64,000 bases of DNA from WLMZ01 sp037139095 (GTDB taxonomy: Bacteria; Actinomycetota; Acidimicrobiia; Acidimicrobiales; Ilumatobacteraceae): contig JBAXHD010000011.1 of NCBI GenBank assembly GCA_037139095.1, forward strand, positions 1 through 64,000, in the 5' to 3' direction. The stretch's first letter is position 1; each line of letters opens with the position of its first letter. This document shows positions 41,138 through 50,477 of the stretch, piece by piece. Below the pieces are notes generated by a model. That model was not told the origin of the DNA and ran no database searches. It saw only the letters and a list, made by a program, of their open reading frames with translations. A program made the translations under genes and the position numbers.

Positions 41138-42697
41138 TTAGCCGCGCAAGACGTCGACGGCGATGATGCCTGCAGCGTTGCGCAGCGTGTCGACCACACT
41201 GGTTGGCACCACGGCAGTTGGGGCGATCAACATCACGGCGGTTCCGGGCAGCAAGGCGCGACCAACATCCATGTCGGCGATGTTCACGCCTGCATCACCC
41301 AGCAGGGTGCCCACAAGCCCGATGACGCCAGGACGGTCGTCGTTTTTGACCATCAACATGTAATCGGTTGGCGGCACATCGAACGAGTGATCATCGATGA
41401 ACACAATGCGCTGTTCGCTGCGACGACCGGAAAGCGTGCCCGAGATGCTGTGGCCGTCTCCGCGAATGGTGATGAGGTTCACGTAGTCGGCCGACGTTGT
41501 GGAGTTGATCTCGCGAATCTCAACACCATGGTCCTGAGCCAACTGCGGCGCATTCACGTAGGTGACTGGTTCGTCGGTAAAGGCGCCGAAGAAACCCTTC
41601 ATCGCTGCGAGAGCGAGGATGCGGGTGTCGTATCCAGCGATCTCACCATCGGCAACAATTTCGAGCACTGCGGGCGACTTGCCAGCCAACGAAGCAAACA
41701 ACTTGCCAAGACGCTCGGCCAAGGGCAGGAACGGACGCAGTGTTTCGTTGGCCTCGGCAGCGTTCACGTTGACGGCAAACGGCACGAAATCTCCGGCGAG
41801 CGCGAGTTGCACCATGTCGGCAATGGTGTCGCCAGCTTTGTCTTGCGCCTCGCGAGTGCTGGCTCCGAGGTGCGGCGTGACCACGACCTCGTCAAGAGCA
41901 AACAGCGGCGATTCGGTAATCGGTTCGGTAGAGAACACGTCGAGCGCGGCTCCGGCGATAACGCCATCGCGAATCGCCTCAGCAAGGTCTGCTTCGTTAA
42001 CGATTCCGCCGCGGGCAACGTTGATGACTCGCAGCGATGGCTTGGCTTTGAGCAACAACTCGCGACCAACGAGTCCGGTGGTCTCTTTGTTCTTTGGCAA
42101 GTGGATGGTGATGAAGTCGGCTTCGGCGATGAGCTGATCAAGCGTCAACAACTCGACACCCATCTGACGGGCGCGATCGGCAGAGACAAAGGGGTCGAAT
42201 GCCACGAGGCGCATGCCGAATGCCTTGGCGCGGTCGGCAACAAGTTTGCCAATACGCCCGAGGCCCACAATGCCCAACGTCTTGTCGGCGAGCTCGACAC
42301 CCTCCCAACGTGAGCGCTCCCAGCGGCCCGCCTTGAGCGCAGCGTGAGCTTGCGGGACGTTGCGGGCTTGAGCCAGCAGCAACGCCATCGTGTGCTCGGC
42401 CGCCGAGATGATGTTTGACTGCGGAGCGTTGACCACCATCACGCCGCGACGAGTGGCTGCCTCGACATCGACATTGTCGAGGCCGATACCAGCACGACCC
42501 ACCACAAGCAGGTCGGTAGCAATCTCGAGCAGCTCGGCGGTGACCTGCGTGGCTGAGCGGATGATGAGCGCGTGAGCACCAACAATGTGGGTGTTCAGCT
42601 GGGACAGATCAAGTTGGACATCGACCTCGTGACCGGCGGCGCGAAGCCGATCAAGGCCTCCCTCGGCGATCTCTTCGGTCACGAGAATGCGGGACAT
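41138..42697 (-). CDS. serA: D-3-phosphoglycerate dehydrogenase
   Basis: First step of serine synthesis, NAD-dependent. It has 519 residues, the long type with an intervening domain and C-terminal ACT domain. NAD-binding GIVGLGRIGKLVADRA, catalytic Arg region NVARGGIVNEADL, Glu and His in VVTPHLGASTREAQDKAG. The ACT domain YMLMVKNDDRPGVIGLVGTLLGDAGVNIADM is expected to bind serine. ATG at 42697; an 11-codon extension upstream is unlikely. Divergent from the SCP2 gene. Confidence 0.95.
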   Translation of the reverse strand: MSRILVTEEIAEGGLDRLRAAGHEVDVQLDLSQLNTHIVGAHALIIRSATQVTAELLEIATDLLVVGRAGIGLDNVDVEAATRRGVMVVNAPQSNIISAAEHTMALLLAQARNVPQAHAALKAGRWERSRWEGVELADKTLGIVGLGRIGKLVADRAKAFGMRLVAFDPFVSADRARQMGVELLTLDQLIAEADFITIHLPKNKETTGLVGRELLLKAKPSLRVINVARGGIVNEADLAEAIRDGVIAGAALDVFSTEPITESPLFALDEVVVTPHLGASTREAQDKAGDTIADMVQLALAGDFVPFAVNVNAAEANETLRPFLPLAERLGKLFASLAGKSPAVLEIVADGEIAGYDTRILALAAMKGFFGAFTDEPVTYVNAPQLAQDHGVEIREINSTTSADYVNLITIRGDGHSISGTLSGRRSEQRIVFIDDHSFDVPPTDYMLMVKNDDRPGVIGLVGTLLGDAGVNIADMDVGRALLPGTAVMLIAPTAVVPTSVVDTLRNAAGIIAVDVLRG

Positions 42698-42833
42698 TCC
42701 CCCATCGTTATCTGCCAATCGAGCTATCACCCCACGGGGTGAACGAATTGTCAGCGCGAGATCTCAGCGCATACCTACTCCGGCGGTAAACACGGCAACG
42801 ACGTCGGCTAGCGTGGCGAGCTGTTGTCCACTT

Positions 42834-42856
42834 TGTGGTGCGCCTTTCGCACCACA
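42834..42856 (+). promoter_or_regulatory. 5'-leader hairpin before the SCP2 gene
   Basis: Perfect 9-bp stem TGTGGTGCG / CGCACCACA with a 5-base loop, ending about 8 bases before the GAGGAG ribosome site. A promoter-like TTGTCA followed by TACCTA lies further upstream. It could stabilise the mRNA or tune initiation. Confidence 0.45.
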
Positions 42857-42874
42857 CATTGCCGAGGAGATTTC

Positions 42875-43282
42875 ATGCCGAACCCATTTCTTTCAGACGA
42901 GTGGATGGCCGAAGCCCGTGTCATCCGTGCGAAGTACGAAGGCCAGACCGCAGCGGTCTCGCAGTCGATCCGCGTGAATCAGGTCATCACCAGCGCACCA
43001 TTTGGTGAGGGCACCGTGAAGGCCTACATCGACACCTCATCGGGCAGCGTTGTGATGGAGCTCGGCGAGCTTGAGAGCCCCGATGTCACGGTCACCGTCG
43101 ACTACGACACGGCCCGCAAGATGTTCGTCGATGGCGATCAGGCCGCTGCTATGCAGGCGTTCATGAGCGGCAAGATCAAGGTCCAGGGCGACATGATGAA
43201 GATGATGGCGCTGCAGACAGCAATGCCAACCGACGAAGCAACCAAGGCAATCGCCGAGGAAATCAAGGGCATCACGTCGTAG
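42875..43282 (+). CDS. SCP2 sterol-binding-domain protein
   Basis: Protein of 135 residues made of one SCP2 domain, a small fold with a hydrophobic tunnel that binds lipids or acyl-CoAs. It shows TVKAYIDTSSGSVVMELGEL, DVTVTVDYDTARKMFVDGDQAAAMQAFMSGKIKVQGD and a helical end, characteristic of the family. ATG at 42875 with GAGGAGA as ribosome site. Preceded by a leader hairpin and followed by a 43-bp perfect palindrome. Ligand unknown. Confidence 0.9.
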   Translation: MPNPFLSDEWMAEARVIRAKYEGQTAAVSQSIRVNQVITSAPFGEGTVKAYIDTSSGSVVMELGELESPDVTVTVDYDTARKMFVDGDQAAAMQAFMSGKIKVQGDMMKMMALQTAMPTDEATKAIAEEIKGITS

Positions 43283-43290
43283 TCCTGCGT

Positions 43291-43333
43291 CATGAAGCCT
43301 GAGCGCACGGTGACCGTGCGCTCAGGCTTCATG
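43291..43333. terminator. 43-bp perfect palindrome between converging genes
   Basis: CATGAAGCCTGAGCGCACGG and its exact reverse complement meet around one central base: 21 + 1 + 21 without mismatch. It lies between the SCP2 stop and the MFS stop. It should act as a bidirectional terminator, but neither side has a U-run. Confidence 0.7.
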
Positions 43334-43348
43334 AAAGAAATACGACGG

Positions 43349-44863
43349 CTAGTTGTTGGCCGTAGCAGCCACTCCCCGAGGGGACGACTTCACGAACAGC
43401 GCGGCAACGCCGGCGCCAACCGCTACAACACAGGCCACCATAAACGCAGCGCGGTACGACGATGTGAGGCCATCTGCCTCTCGCGCCGCTTGCACAGCTG
43501 TCATCACCACCGAGCCCAGCACCGCGCCCATTTGCGAGCACAGCTGCTGCATTGCTCCGGCGCAACCCAAATCGGCATCGTCGACCGCGTTGGCCACCAA
43601 CGCAGTGAGCGCCGGGCTCGACACACCAATACCGGCTCCCGACAAGCCGAGGGCGAGTACGACGATCCACACCGACGAGCTCGGCGCCACACCAGCAAAG
43701 ACAAGCATGGAGACGGCAACACAGAGCCCACCAAAAACACCGGTGGTTCGCTCGCCCACACGAAGGGTGACGTAGCCCGCCAAGGGAGCCACCACTGCAA
43801 AGGTGAGGGGCCGGGCGATGACGATGTTGCCGATCTGAGTCTTTTGCAAATGGAGCACGTTCTCGAGCAAACGCGGAGCGAAGAGGAACCCGCCCATATA
43901 GGCAAAGTTGGCGAGGCTCTGACTGAGGATGGGCAGAGCGATGTTGCGAGTGCGCAACCAGTGCAGCGGCATCAGCGGCGCTTCGGCCTTCGCCTCGATC
44001 GAGATGAACATTCGCAAGCCAATGGCGCTGGCTGCGAAGCAGGCAATGGTGGGCACGCTGGTCCATCCCCAATGGGAGCCCTGCGATATGCCCGCCAATA
44101 GCGCCGAGGCGCCGAGGCCCAGGGTGATTGAGCCTGCGATGTCGAACTTCACGAGGGTTGCCCGAGTGGTATCGGGCAGCAGCCACATCGCCATCACCAC
44201 GCCGATGAGACACAACGGTGCCTGCACGAAGAAAATGGCTCGCCAGCCAACTGCGTCGACCAACGCTGCACCCGCAACCACACCGATTACTGGAGCCCCG
44301 GCGTTGACGAAACTCCAATAGCTCAGCGGTTTCACGCGCTCGCCAGGAGCGAAGAGACGATTGATGTAGGCCATTGTTGACGGCCCAGTTGCAGCGCCCG
44401 CCGAAGCGCTGAGCGTGCGAAACATGATCATCGTGAGCGGGTTCCACGAGAACGCTGTGAGCAACGCAAAGATTCCGGCACCGAAGAGTCCGCCGACGAA
44501 GACCCGCTTGTGGCCCCACAGGTCGCCAGCCTTGCCATAGGCCGGGCCAACCACGCCAAACGCAAGCATCGGACCCGTGATGCACCAACTCATCGTGGCG
44601 ACTGAGCTGTGAAACTCTTTGGCAATGTCGTTGAGCGATACGACCAGGATCGTGATGGTGAACGCCACGGTAAAGAGGCCCGACAGGACCACGATGAGCA
44701 GTGCCCAACGCCGATCGATACCCACCGTACGAGCGATGCGGCGGCGCAGAAGGATTGGCCACGGCACAACGGCGATCTCGTCGAGTCCGGCACCCTCGAT
44801 GCCGAGAGTTGCTCGGCCATCGCCGGTTTGGAGCGTTTCGTCGAGCTCTGGTTCGTTGCTCAC
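43349..44863 (-). CDS. MFS transporter, DHA2 (14-TM) drug exporter type
   Basis: Proton-driven exporter of 504 residues with about 14 membrane helices after a polar N-terminus of about 50 residues. Segments MLAFGVVGPAYGKAGDLWGHKRVFVGG (motif A) and APVIGVVAGAALVDAVGWRAIFFVQAP (motif C-like) fit the DHA2 family. It starts 3 bases after the SDR stop, so the two are one operon. Substrate unknown; drug export is the family norm but need not apply. Confidence 0.88.
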   Translation of the reverse strand: MSNEPELDETLQTGDGRATLGIEGAGLDEIAVVPWPILLRRRIARTVGIDRRWALLIVVLSGLFTVAFTITILVVSLNDIAKEFHSSVATMSWCITGPMLAFGVVGPAYGKAGDLWGHKRVFVGGLFGAGIFALLTAFSWNPLTMIMFRTLSASAGAATGPSTMAYINRLFAPGERVKPLSYWSFVNAGAPVIGVVAGAALVDAVGWRAIFFVQAPLCLIGVVMAMWLLPDTTRATLVKFDIAGSITLGLGASALLAGISQGSHWGWTSVPTIACFAASAIGLRMFISIEAKAEAPLMPLHWLRTRNIALPILSQSLANFAYMGGFLFAPRLLENVLHLQKTQIGNIVIARPLTFAVVAPLAGYVTLRVGERTTGVFGGLCVAVSMLVFAGVAPSSSVWIVVLALGLSGAGIGVSSPALTALVANAVDDADLGCAGAMQQLCSQMGAVLGSVVMTAVQAAREADGLTSSYRAAFMVACVVAVGAGVAALFVKSSPRGVAATANN

Positions 44864-44866
44864 GAG

Positions 44867-45748
44867 TTAGTCGTTGGCGAGCGGCGCAAGGGCCGTTGCG
44901 AGGCCCTCGACAGTCCACCGCTCGCTCTGCTCGACCTTGTCTCCCAGTGCCCACGTGTTCACACGGGTGACGTTGCCTCCCTGCACCATGAACGTCTCGC
45001 CCGAGAAGGCGCAGTCGGCGGTGGACAGGTATGCAACCAGCGGCGAGATGTTGGCGGGATCCCACACATCGAACGCGCCTTCTTTGGGCGACATGATGTC
45101 GGGAAGGCCTGGCGTAGCCAAGGTCAGACGGGTGCGGGCGCCCGGAGCAATGCAGTTGCTCTTCACGTTGTAACGCACCAACTCTTTTGCCGCGATCTGG
45201 CTGAACGTAGCGATACCCGACTTGGCAGCGCCGTAGTTGGCCTGACCGGGATTGCTGAACAGGCCCGATGTCGATGAGGTGTGTACCAAGTTGCGCGGCT
45301 TGGTGACGCCAGCCTTGAACTGTTCGCGCCAATACGTAGCGGCCCAGCGCGTTGGGGCGAAGTGACCCTTGAGATGCACAGCGATGACGGCGTCCCATTC
45401 GTCTTCGGTCATGTTGATGAGCACGCGGTCACGAAGAATGCCGGCGTTGTTGACCAGAATGTCGAGGTCGCCAAACGCCTCGATGGCGCTGTTGATCAAA
45501 CGCTGCGCACCCTGCCAGTCGGCTACGTTGTCGCCGTTGACTACGGCTTGGCCGCCCATTGCGCGAATCTCGGCAGCAACTTCTTGTGCCGGGGTGACAT
45601 CGATGCCGGTTCCATCGTTAGCGCCGCCGAGATCGTTGACCACGACCTTGGCGCCCTCGGCTGCGAACAACAACGCATGTTCTCGACCGATGCCGCGGCC
45701 TGCTCCGGTGATGATTGCTACGCGTCCGTCAAGTGTTCCCATGGACAA
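44867..45748 (-). CDS. Short-chain dehydrogenase, (R)-3-hydroxyacyl-CoA dehydrogenase-like
   Basis: NAD(P)-dependent oxidoreductase of 293 residues. Cofactor loop IITGAGRGIGREHALLFA, ILVNNAGILRD, catalytic Ser in VHTSSTSGLFSN and Tyr/Lys in YGAAKSGI. The sequence VVNDLGGANDGTG and overall length resemble the dehydrogenase part of peroxisomal-type multifunctional enzyme 2 rather than FabG. ATG at 45748, with another two codons in. Upstream partner of the MFS gene in an operon. Probably acyl-CoA metabolism; substrate not readable. Confidence 0.9.
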   Translation of the reverse strand: MSMGTLDGRVAIITGAGRGIGREHALLFAAEGAKVVVNDLGGANDGTGIDVTPAQEVAAEIRAMGGQAVVNGDNVADWQGAQRLINSAIEAFGDLDILVNNAGILRDRVLINMTEDEWDAVIAVHLKGHFAPTRWAATYWREQFKAGVTKPRNLVHTSSTSGLFSNPGQANYGAAKSGIATFSQIAAKELVRYNVKSNCIAPGARTRLTLATPGLPDIMSPKEGAFDVWDPANISPLVAYLSTADCAFSGETFMVQGGNVTRVNTWALGDKVEQSERWTVEGLATALAPLAND

Positions 45749-45815
45749 AGAAGCTAACGAATGTGGAGCCGAATGATCGAAACGTGACCGACGTCAACCT
45801 GAATCGGTGTGCGAC

Positions 45816-47849
45816 TCAGTAGTACGAAAGATCGATAGCGGTTCCGCGTGGCAGTTGTTGACCCGCAACTACAGGCACGCCCGCCGCATTGATGCCATAC
45901 AAGAAGCCCGCCGTGTTGCCAGCAACCGCACCCACCACGAGGCCGGCATCGGTGAGAGCCTTTTGCACGGCATCGAACTTGAGACCCGACAGGTTGGGCA
46001 TCACCACAAGGTCGGGGCCCTTCGAGAGCGCAATGCTCACGGAGCCTCCGCGGTCTACTGTGCCGCCAGCGGCAACCGACTGCTGGGCCACAGCGCCGAT
46101 AGGAACATCGCTAAACACGTCGTCGGTCTTCACCATCGTGAGCTGAAGGGCTACAAGCGCAGTCTTGGCTGCCTCGATATCGAGACCCACCAACTGCGGC
46201 ACCACCCGCGGCTCGGGTCCCTTTGATACAACAACAGCGATCACGGTGCCCTGCACGACTTCCATGCCTGTCACCAAGCTGGGCTGGGCCGGCACACTCC
46301 ACGACACGATCTGACCAACAGGCACCGTCTCGTTGAAGGCATCGCTGGCAAGAGGCGCCCCCAACTTCAGTTCGGCGAGCTTGGCCGTTGCGGCGTCGAG
46401 GGTCATGCCGTTTACGTCGACAAGCTTGGGCAGTGTGGGGCCGTCGCTGACGACGAGCACGAATGTCTTGCCAACGGCCAGCTTCGAACCAGCGGGCGGT
46501 TCGCTGCTGATGACATTGCCCACGGCTTGTTCATCGCTGCGCTGAGTTTGGACGACAACGACCCATTCGTTATCGGCAATCTGATTCTCGGCAACACCCT
46601 TTTCGACACCGGCAAGGTTGGGCACTGTGTATGACTTGGTGACGATCACGCGATACGCAACGAGGCCACCCGCAAGGAGCGCCAGCACCACAACCAGCAT
46701 GCCCAGCAGCCACGAACGTGCATGGTGGGGGTTGTCATCACCTTGATCGAAGACGGGTGGTTCGCGGTCGTCGATGTCGTGCGGAGCAGCATTCGCCGCA
46801 GCGCCAATGTCTACGGCCGCTTGCGGGCCATCGCTAGAACCAGACTCGGCAGCCAGCGCAAGAGGCAACGTGGCCTCTGCGATCTCGTCAGCTGCAGACT
46901 CATCGGATACCGGCTCGGTGGCTTCGCGCAATGCGCCACCCGTGGTATCGGCGAACAACGTGTTGCCGGCAGTAGGGATTGCTGCGGGCCGCGGCAACTT
47001 CTCGGCGGCCTGCATCAGCGCCTTGCCGAACTCGGCCGCCGTAAAACGATCGTTCGCCAACGGGCGACCGGCGCGTTCGAGAATTGCTGCGAGCGGGCCA
47101 AAGTCGGCTGAGACAGGCATCAGTTTGTCGATACGCGCATTCAGCGTTGCAACCGTGGAGTCAGATGCAAATGGGATCTGGCCGGTGACTGCTTCGATAA
47201 GCACGAGGCACAACGAATACATGTCTGAGGCTGTGTCGATCGAGCCATCTCCGGGCCTGAGGCCCTGCGCCTGCTCGGGCGACGCGTAGCGAGCGGCATC
47301 GATGCCAACTGCTGAGAGATCGGCCCACCGTTGCTCGGCGCGCAGACGCGATACCCCGAGATCTACGAGGCGCATGTGGTGATCGTCGCCAAACACCATC
47401 GTGCCGGGACACAGATCGCCATGGATGATGCCGCGGCGATGGATGTAATCGAGCCCGCGGCACGCATCGAGGCCAACCACAAGCGCTTGCGATGGAGACA
47501 GCAACCGGCCGCGATCGAGAATGTCACGAAGGCTTCCACCCGACAAATACTCGAGCACCAGATAGGGCCGCTTCTCTCCATCGAAGTCGTCGATACCAAA
47601 GTCGTACACAGCATTGATATTGGGATGTACGAGCGAAGCGGCGGCTTGAGCCTCGGCGAAGAAACGTTCCTCAGCTAACCGTGTGGCCGCCCACTCAGGC
47701 CCAAAGACGCGTACCGCAACGGTTCGTTGCAGTTGTTCGTCGATGGCGTCCATCACAAGTCCGTCGCCACCCGCACCACGTCGTTGGTGCAATCTGTAGC
47801 GGCCGACCAGCAAAAGACCCGAGAGGGCTTCATTCGTCGCCATGGTCAA
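45816..47849 (-). CDS. PASTA Ser/Thr kinase-like protein with degraded active site (probable pseudokinase)
   Basis: Membrane protein of 677 residues: kinase-like domain about 15-280, acidic linker, TM about 380-403 and four PASTA repeats to the end (for example YTVPNLAGVEKGVAENQIA). Key residues deviate. The beta-3 Lys is Arg47 (TVAVRVF). The catalytic loop is IIHGDLCPGTMVF: HRD becomes HGD, its Lys is Cys147, and the Mg-binding Asn is Thr150. DFG is DLG (163-165). Asp145 and Asp163 remain. By topology it is a PknB-type receptor for muropeptides or lipid II, but it may signal without phosphotransfer. Divergent from a small secreted-type protein. Confidence 0.88.
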   Translation of the reverse strand: MTMATNEALSGLLLVGRYRLHQRRGAGGDGLVMDAIDEQLQRTVAVRVFGPEWAATRLAEERFFAEAQAAASLVHPNINAVYDFGIDDFDGEKRPYLVLEYLSGGSLRDILDRGRLLSPSQALVVGLDACRGLDYIHRRGIIHGDLCPGTMVFGDDHHMRLVDLGVSRLRAEQRWADLSAVGIDAARYASPEQAQGLRPGDGSIDTASDMYSLCLVLIEAVTGQIPFASDSTVATLNARIDKLMPVSADFGPLAAILERAGRPLANDRFTAAEFGKALMQAAEKLPRPAAIPTAGNTLFADTTGGALREATEPVSDESAADEIAEATLPLALAAESGSSDGPQAAVDIGAAANAAPHDIDDREPPVFDQGDDNPHHARSWLLGMLVVVLALLAGGLVAYRVIVTKSYTVPNLAGVEKGVAENQIADNEWVVVVQTQRSDEQAVGNVISSEPPAGSKLAVGKTFVLVVSDGPTLPKLVDVNGMTLDAATAKLAELKLGAPLASDAFNETVPVGQIVSWSVPAQPSLVTGMEVVQGTVIAVVVSKGPEPRVVPQLVGLDIEAAKTALVALQLTMVKTDDVFSDVPIGAVAQQSVAAGGTVDRGGSVSIALSKGPDLVVMPNLSGLKFDAVQKALTDAGLVVGAVAGNTAGFLYGINAAGVPVVAGQQLPRGTAIDLSYY

Positions 47850-47953
47850 AAAACCCTAGCGGCTCTCGTCGCCGAGCGGAGCGCGAACGCTCACAACCGA
47901 TAGTTCTGGCTGCCGACGGTGTCAATCGCTGCGCACGCGGCAACAATGGGGCC

Positions 47954-48427
47954 GTGAAACGCCCGAGCCCAGCAGCAAAACGAACCATCGCCGCTCTCGC
48001 AGTGGGTCTTGGCCTCGCCCTCGTGGTGATTGGCCTCAACGAGTCAGTCACAGGCCGCGCCGCACAGCACCTGCCTGACCAGATTCAGAGCATCAACCCG
48101 GTTCGTAACGCTGCCCAAGTGCAGCGGCAGGAAAAGATCCAAGTGGACTTGGTCGATGGATACACGGGCGTGTTGGTTGTGAACAACGTAGAACTCGAGG
48201 TTGTGAGCCTCGATGCGCTGCCCGTGGCGAAGCCGGGCCAGCAGGTGAGCCTGCCGCTCGCGGTCATCTTCGAGCCGGGCAACAACACACTTTCGTTTCA
48301 GCCAACCCAGGGAGCGCTGGTCGAGAAGTACAACACCGGCATCAACACGGTGACTGTGCGCTACTGGAAGATTGTCGACGGCCCAACGGCATCGCGATCG
48401 TTCACGTGGCAATTCACGGTGCTCTAG
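47954..48427 (+). CDS. Hypothetical membrane-anchored extracytoplasmic protein
   Basis: Protein of 157 residues: short basic N-terminus (KRPSPAAKR), one hydrophobic helix (TIAALAVGLGLALVVIGL), then a beta-rich extracytoplasmic part with VDLVDGYTGVLVVNNVELEVV and SLPLAVIFEPGNNTLSFQP. GTG at 47954 was chosen as the first start before the signal anchor. It starts near the PASTA kinase-like gene in the opposite direction and its stop overlaps the ligA stop by 4 bases. Not recognised. Confidence 0.65.
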   Translation: MKRPSPAAKRTIAALAVGLGLALVVIGLNESVTGRAAQHLPDQIQSINPVRNAAQVQRQEKIQVDLVDGYTGVLVVNNVELEVVSLDALPVAKPGQQVSLPLAVIFEPGNNTLSFQPTQGALVEKYNTGINTVTVRYWKIVDGPTASRSFTWQFTVL

Positions 48428-50454
48428 GCGGGCAACTCGCCCGTCTCAAGTAAGTAGGCGAATCCGGTGTCGTCGAGAATCGGGATGTTCAGATCGGTGG
48501 CCTTGGTGAGCTTTGAGGCACCGGGATCGGCGCCCACCACCACCGCGAAGGTTTTTGCGCTGACGCTGCCGGGGCTCTTGCCGCCTCGTTCTTTGATCGC
48601 TGCCTCGGCTTCTTCGCGCGAGTAGCCAACCAAGCTGCCGGTGACCACCACGGCCTTGCCGGCGAGAACCTGCGCTTGGCGGCTGACCACCACATTGCCG
48701 AACTCGACGCCAGCTGCGCGTAGACGCTCGATGAACCCCCGATTGTCGGGCTTGGCGAACCAACCAACAATGGACGCAGCGATCACGCCACCAACGCCGT
48801 CAGTGGTAGCTAGATCGGCCTCAGAGGCGTGCATGATGGCGTCGAGGGTGCCGAAGGACCGACTGAGCGAATCGGCCGCCGAGGGGCCGAGGTGCTTAAT
48901 GCCCAACGCCGTGAGCAGTTTGGGGAGCGGCCGACTCTTCGAGGCTTGAATTGCCGACACAAGCTTTTCGGCGCTAATGCGAGCAAAGCCCTCAAGCTGC
49001 ATGAGTTGCTCGACCGTAAGCGTGTAGATATCGGCAGCGTCGCTGATGAGCTTGGCATCGCTGAGTTGAAACACAGTTCGCTCGCCGAGGCCCTCGATGT
49101 CCATGGCACCGCGCGTAGCGAAATAGATAATGCGTTGGTCGCGCTGAAACGGACACGCTGGCTCAATGCAACGCGTATCGGATTCGCCTTCGGGCCGGTG
49201 AAACTCGCTTGCTAGCGGACATGAGCAGTACTTGGGGAACTGCCATGGCTGGCTGTTTGGCGGACGCAGCGCAAGTACCGGACCCACGACCTCGGGGATG
49301 ACATCGCCAGCCTTGCGCACGACCACCGTGTCGCCCGGACGAACATCTTTGACCCGCACCTGATCTTCGTTGTGCAACGTAGCCATGCCAACCGTGGACC
49401 CACCCACGAACACTGGCTCGAGCACCGCAAACGGCGTAGCCCGGCCGGTGCGCCCGATGGACACCATGATGTCGCGCAACACCGTGGTGCGCTCTTCGGG
49501 AGGGAACTTAAATGCAATGGCCCACCGAGGCGCGCGCGAGGTGAACCCAAGCCGTTCGCGTTGGGCCAGATCGTCGATCTTGACCACACAACCATCGATC
49601 TCGTACTCGAGATCATGGCGGTGTTGTTGCCAGTGCGAACAGAACAAGGCCACCTCGGCCAAACTCGACAGCATCTTGATATTGGGGTTCACGGGAAAGC
49701 CCAACTGGCTCAACAACTGCAACGTGCTGTGATGCGATGTGAACTCGCTGGCGCCGACAACCTCGCCGATTTGATAGCTCCAAAAGCTGAGCTCTCGGCT
49801 GGCCGTGATGCTCGGATCTTTTTGGCGCAGGCTTCCGGCCGCTGAATTACGCGGGTTCACGAACAGCTTGTCGCCCGCCTGAGCAGCGCGCTGATTCATT
49901 GCCTCGAAGCTGGCGAGGGGCATATAGATCTCACCGCGAACTTCGATGACCTCGGGAACATCGGGCCCCACGAGGCGGTGAGGAATGGCAGCCACCGTAA
50001 GCACATTGGCCGTGACGTCTTCGCCAATGCGGCCATCGCCACGGGTGGCTGCTTGCACCAACACGCCGCGCTCGTAGCGCAGGCTGATGGCCAACCCGTC
50101 GATCTTGAGTTCGCACACAAACTGAACCGTTTCGCCTTCGAGCCCACGCGTGATGCGCTCGCCCCATGCCTCGAGCTCGGCCGCATTCATCGCGTTGTCG
50201 AGACTGGTCATTGGCACGCGATGCGTTACCGGAGCAAACGTGGCCGAGGTAGCACTGCCCACCCGACGCGAGGGGGAATCCTCGGTCACCGCTTCGGGAT
50301 ACTGCTGCTCGAGATCTTGCAACTCACGCATGAGTTCGTCGAACTCGGCATCGCTGATGGTGGGCTCATCGAGTTCGTAATACAGGTGCATGTGATGCAC
50401 GAGTTGCGATCGCAGGTCGCTCAGACGAGCTTCGATATCAGCGGGTACGGGCAC
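48424..50454 (-). CDS. ligA: NAD-dependent DNA ligase
   Basis: Essential replicative ligase, 676 residues. Adenylation Lys in VCELKIDGLAIS (KxDG), NAD-binding Ia domain at the N-terminus, OB fold, four-Cys zinc finger (CSCPLASEFHRPEGESDTRC and CIEPACPF), helix-hairpin-helix region and a C-terminal BRCT domain. GTG start at 50454; TAGGGT lies 6 bases before it, so a leaderless mRNA is possible, although the MetE-like gene ends 23 bases upstream. The order ligA, MetE-like, mnmA, cysteine desulfurase is also found in mycobacteria. Confidence 0.95.
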   Translation of the reverse strand: MPVPADIEARLSDLRSQLVHHMHLYYELDEPTISDAEFDELMRELQDLEQQYPEAVTEDSPSRRVGSATSATFAPVTHRVPMTSLDNAMNAAELEAWGERITRGLEGETVQFVCELKIDGLAISLRYERGVLVQAATRGDGRIGEDVTANVLTVAAIPHRLVGPDVPEVIEVRGEIYMPLASFEAMNQRAAQAGDKLFVNPRNSAAGSLRQKDPSITASRELSFWSYQIGEVVGASEFTSHHSTLQLLSQLGFPVNPNIKMLSSLAEVALFCSHWQQHRHDLEYEIDGCVVKIDDLAQRERLGFTSRAPRWAIAFKFPPEERTTVLRDIMVSIGRTGRATPFAVLEPVFVGGSTVGMATLHNEDQVRVKDVRPGDTVVVRKAGDVIPEVVGPVLALRPPNSQPWQFPKYCSCPLASEFHRPEGESDTRCIEPACPFQRDQRIIYFATRGAMDIEGLGERTVFQLSDAKLISDAADIYTLTVEQLMQLEGFARISAEKLVSAIQASKSRPLPKLLTALGIKHLGPSAADSLSRSFGTLDAIMHASEADLATTDGVGGVIAASIVGWFAKPDNRGFIERLRAAGVEFGNVVVSRQAQVLAGKAVVVTGSLVGYSREEAEAAIKERGGKSPGSVSAKTFAVVVGADPGASKLTKATDLNIPILDDTGFAYLLETGELPA

Positions 50455-50477
50455 AGCAGAACCCTACAGAAAGGGTG

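Noticed and set aside
43329..45398. A 689-codon open frame on the minus strand
   Set aside because: It overlaps the well-supported MFS and SDR genes in another frame of the same strand. Its translation is Arg/His-rich and has no recognisable domain, typical of a shadow frame in GC-rich DNA.
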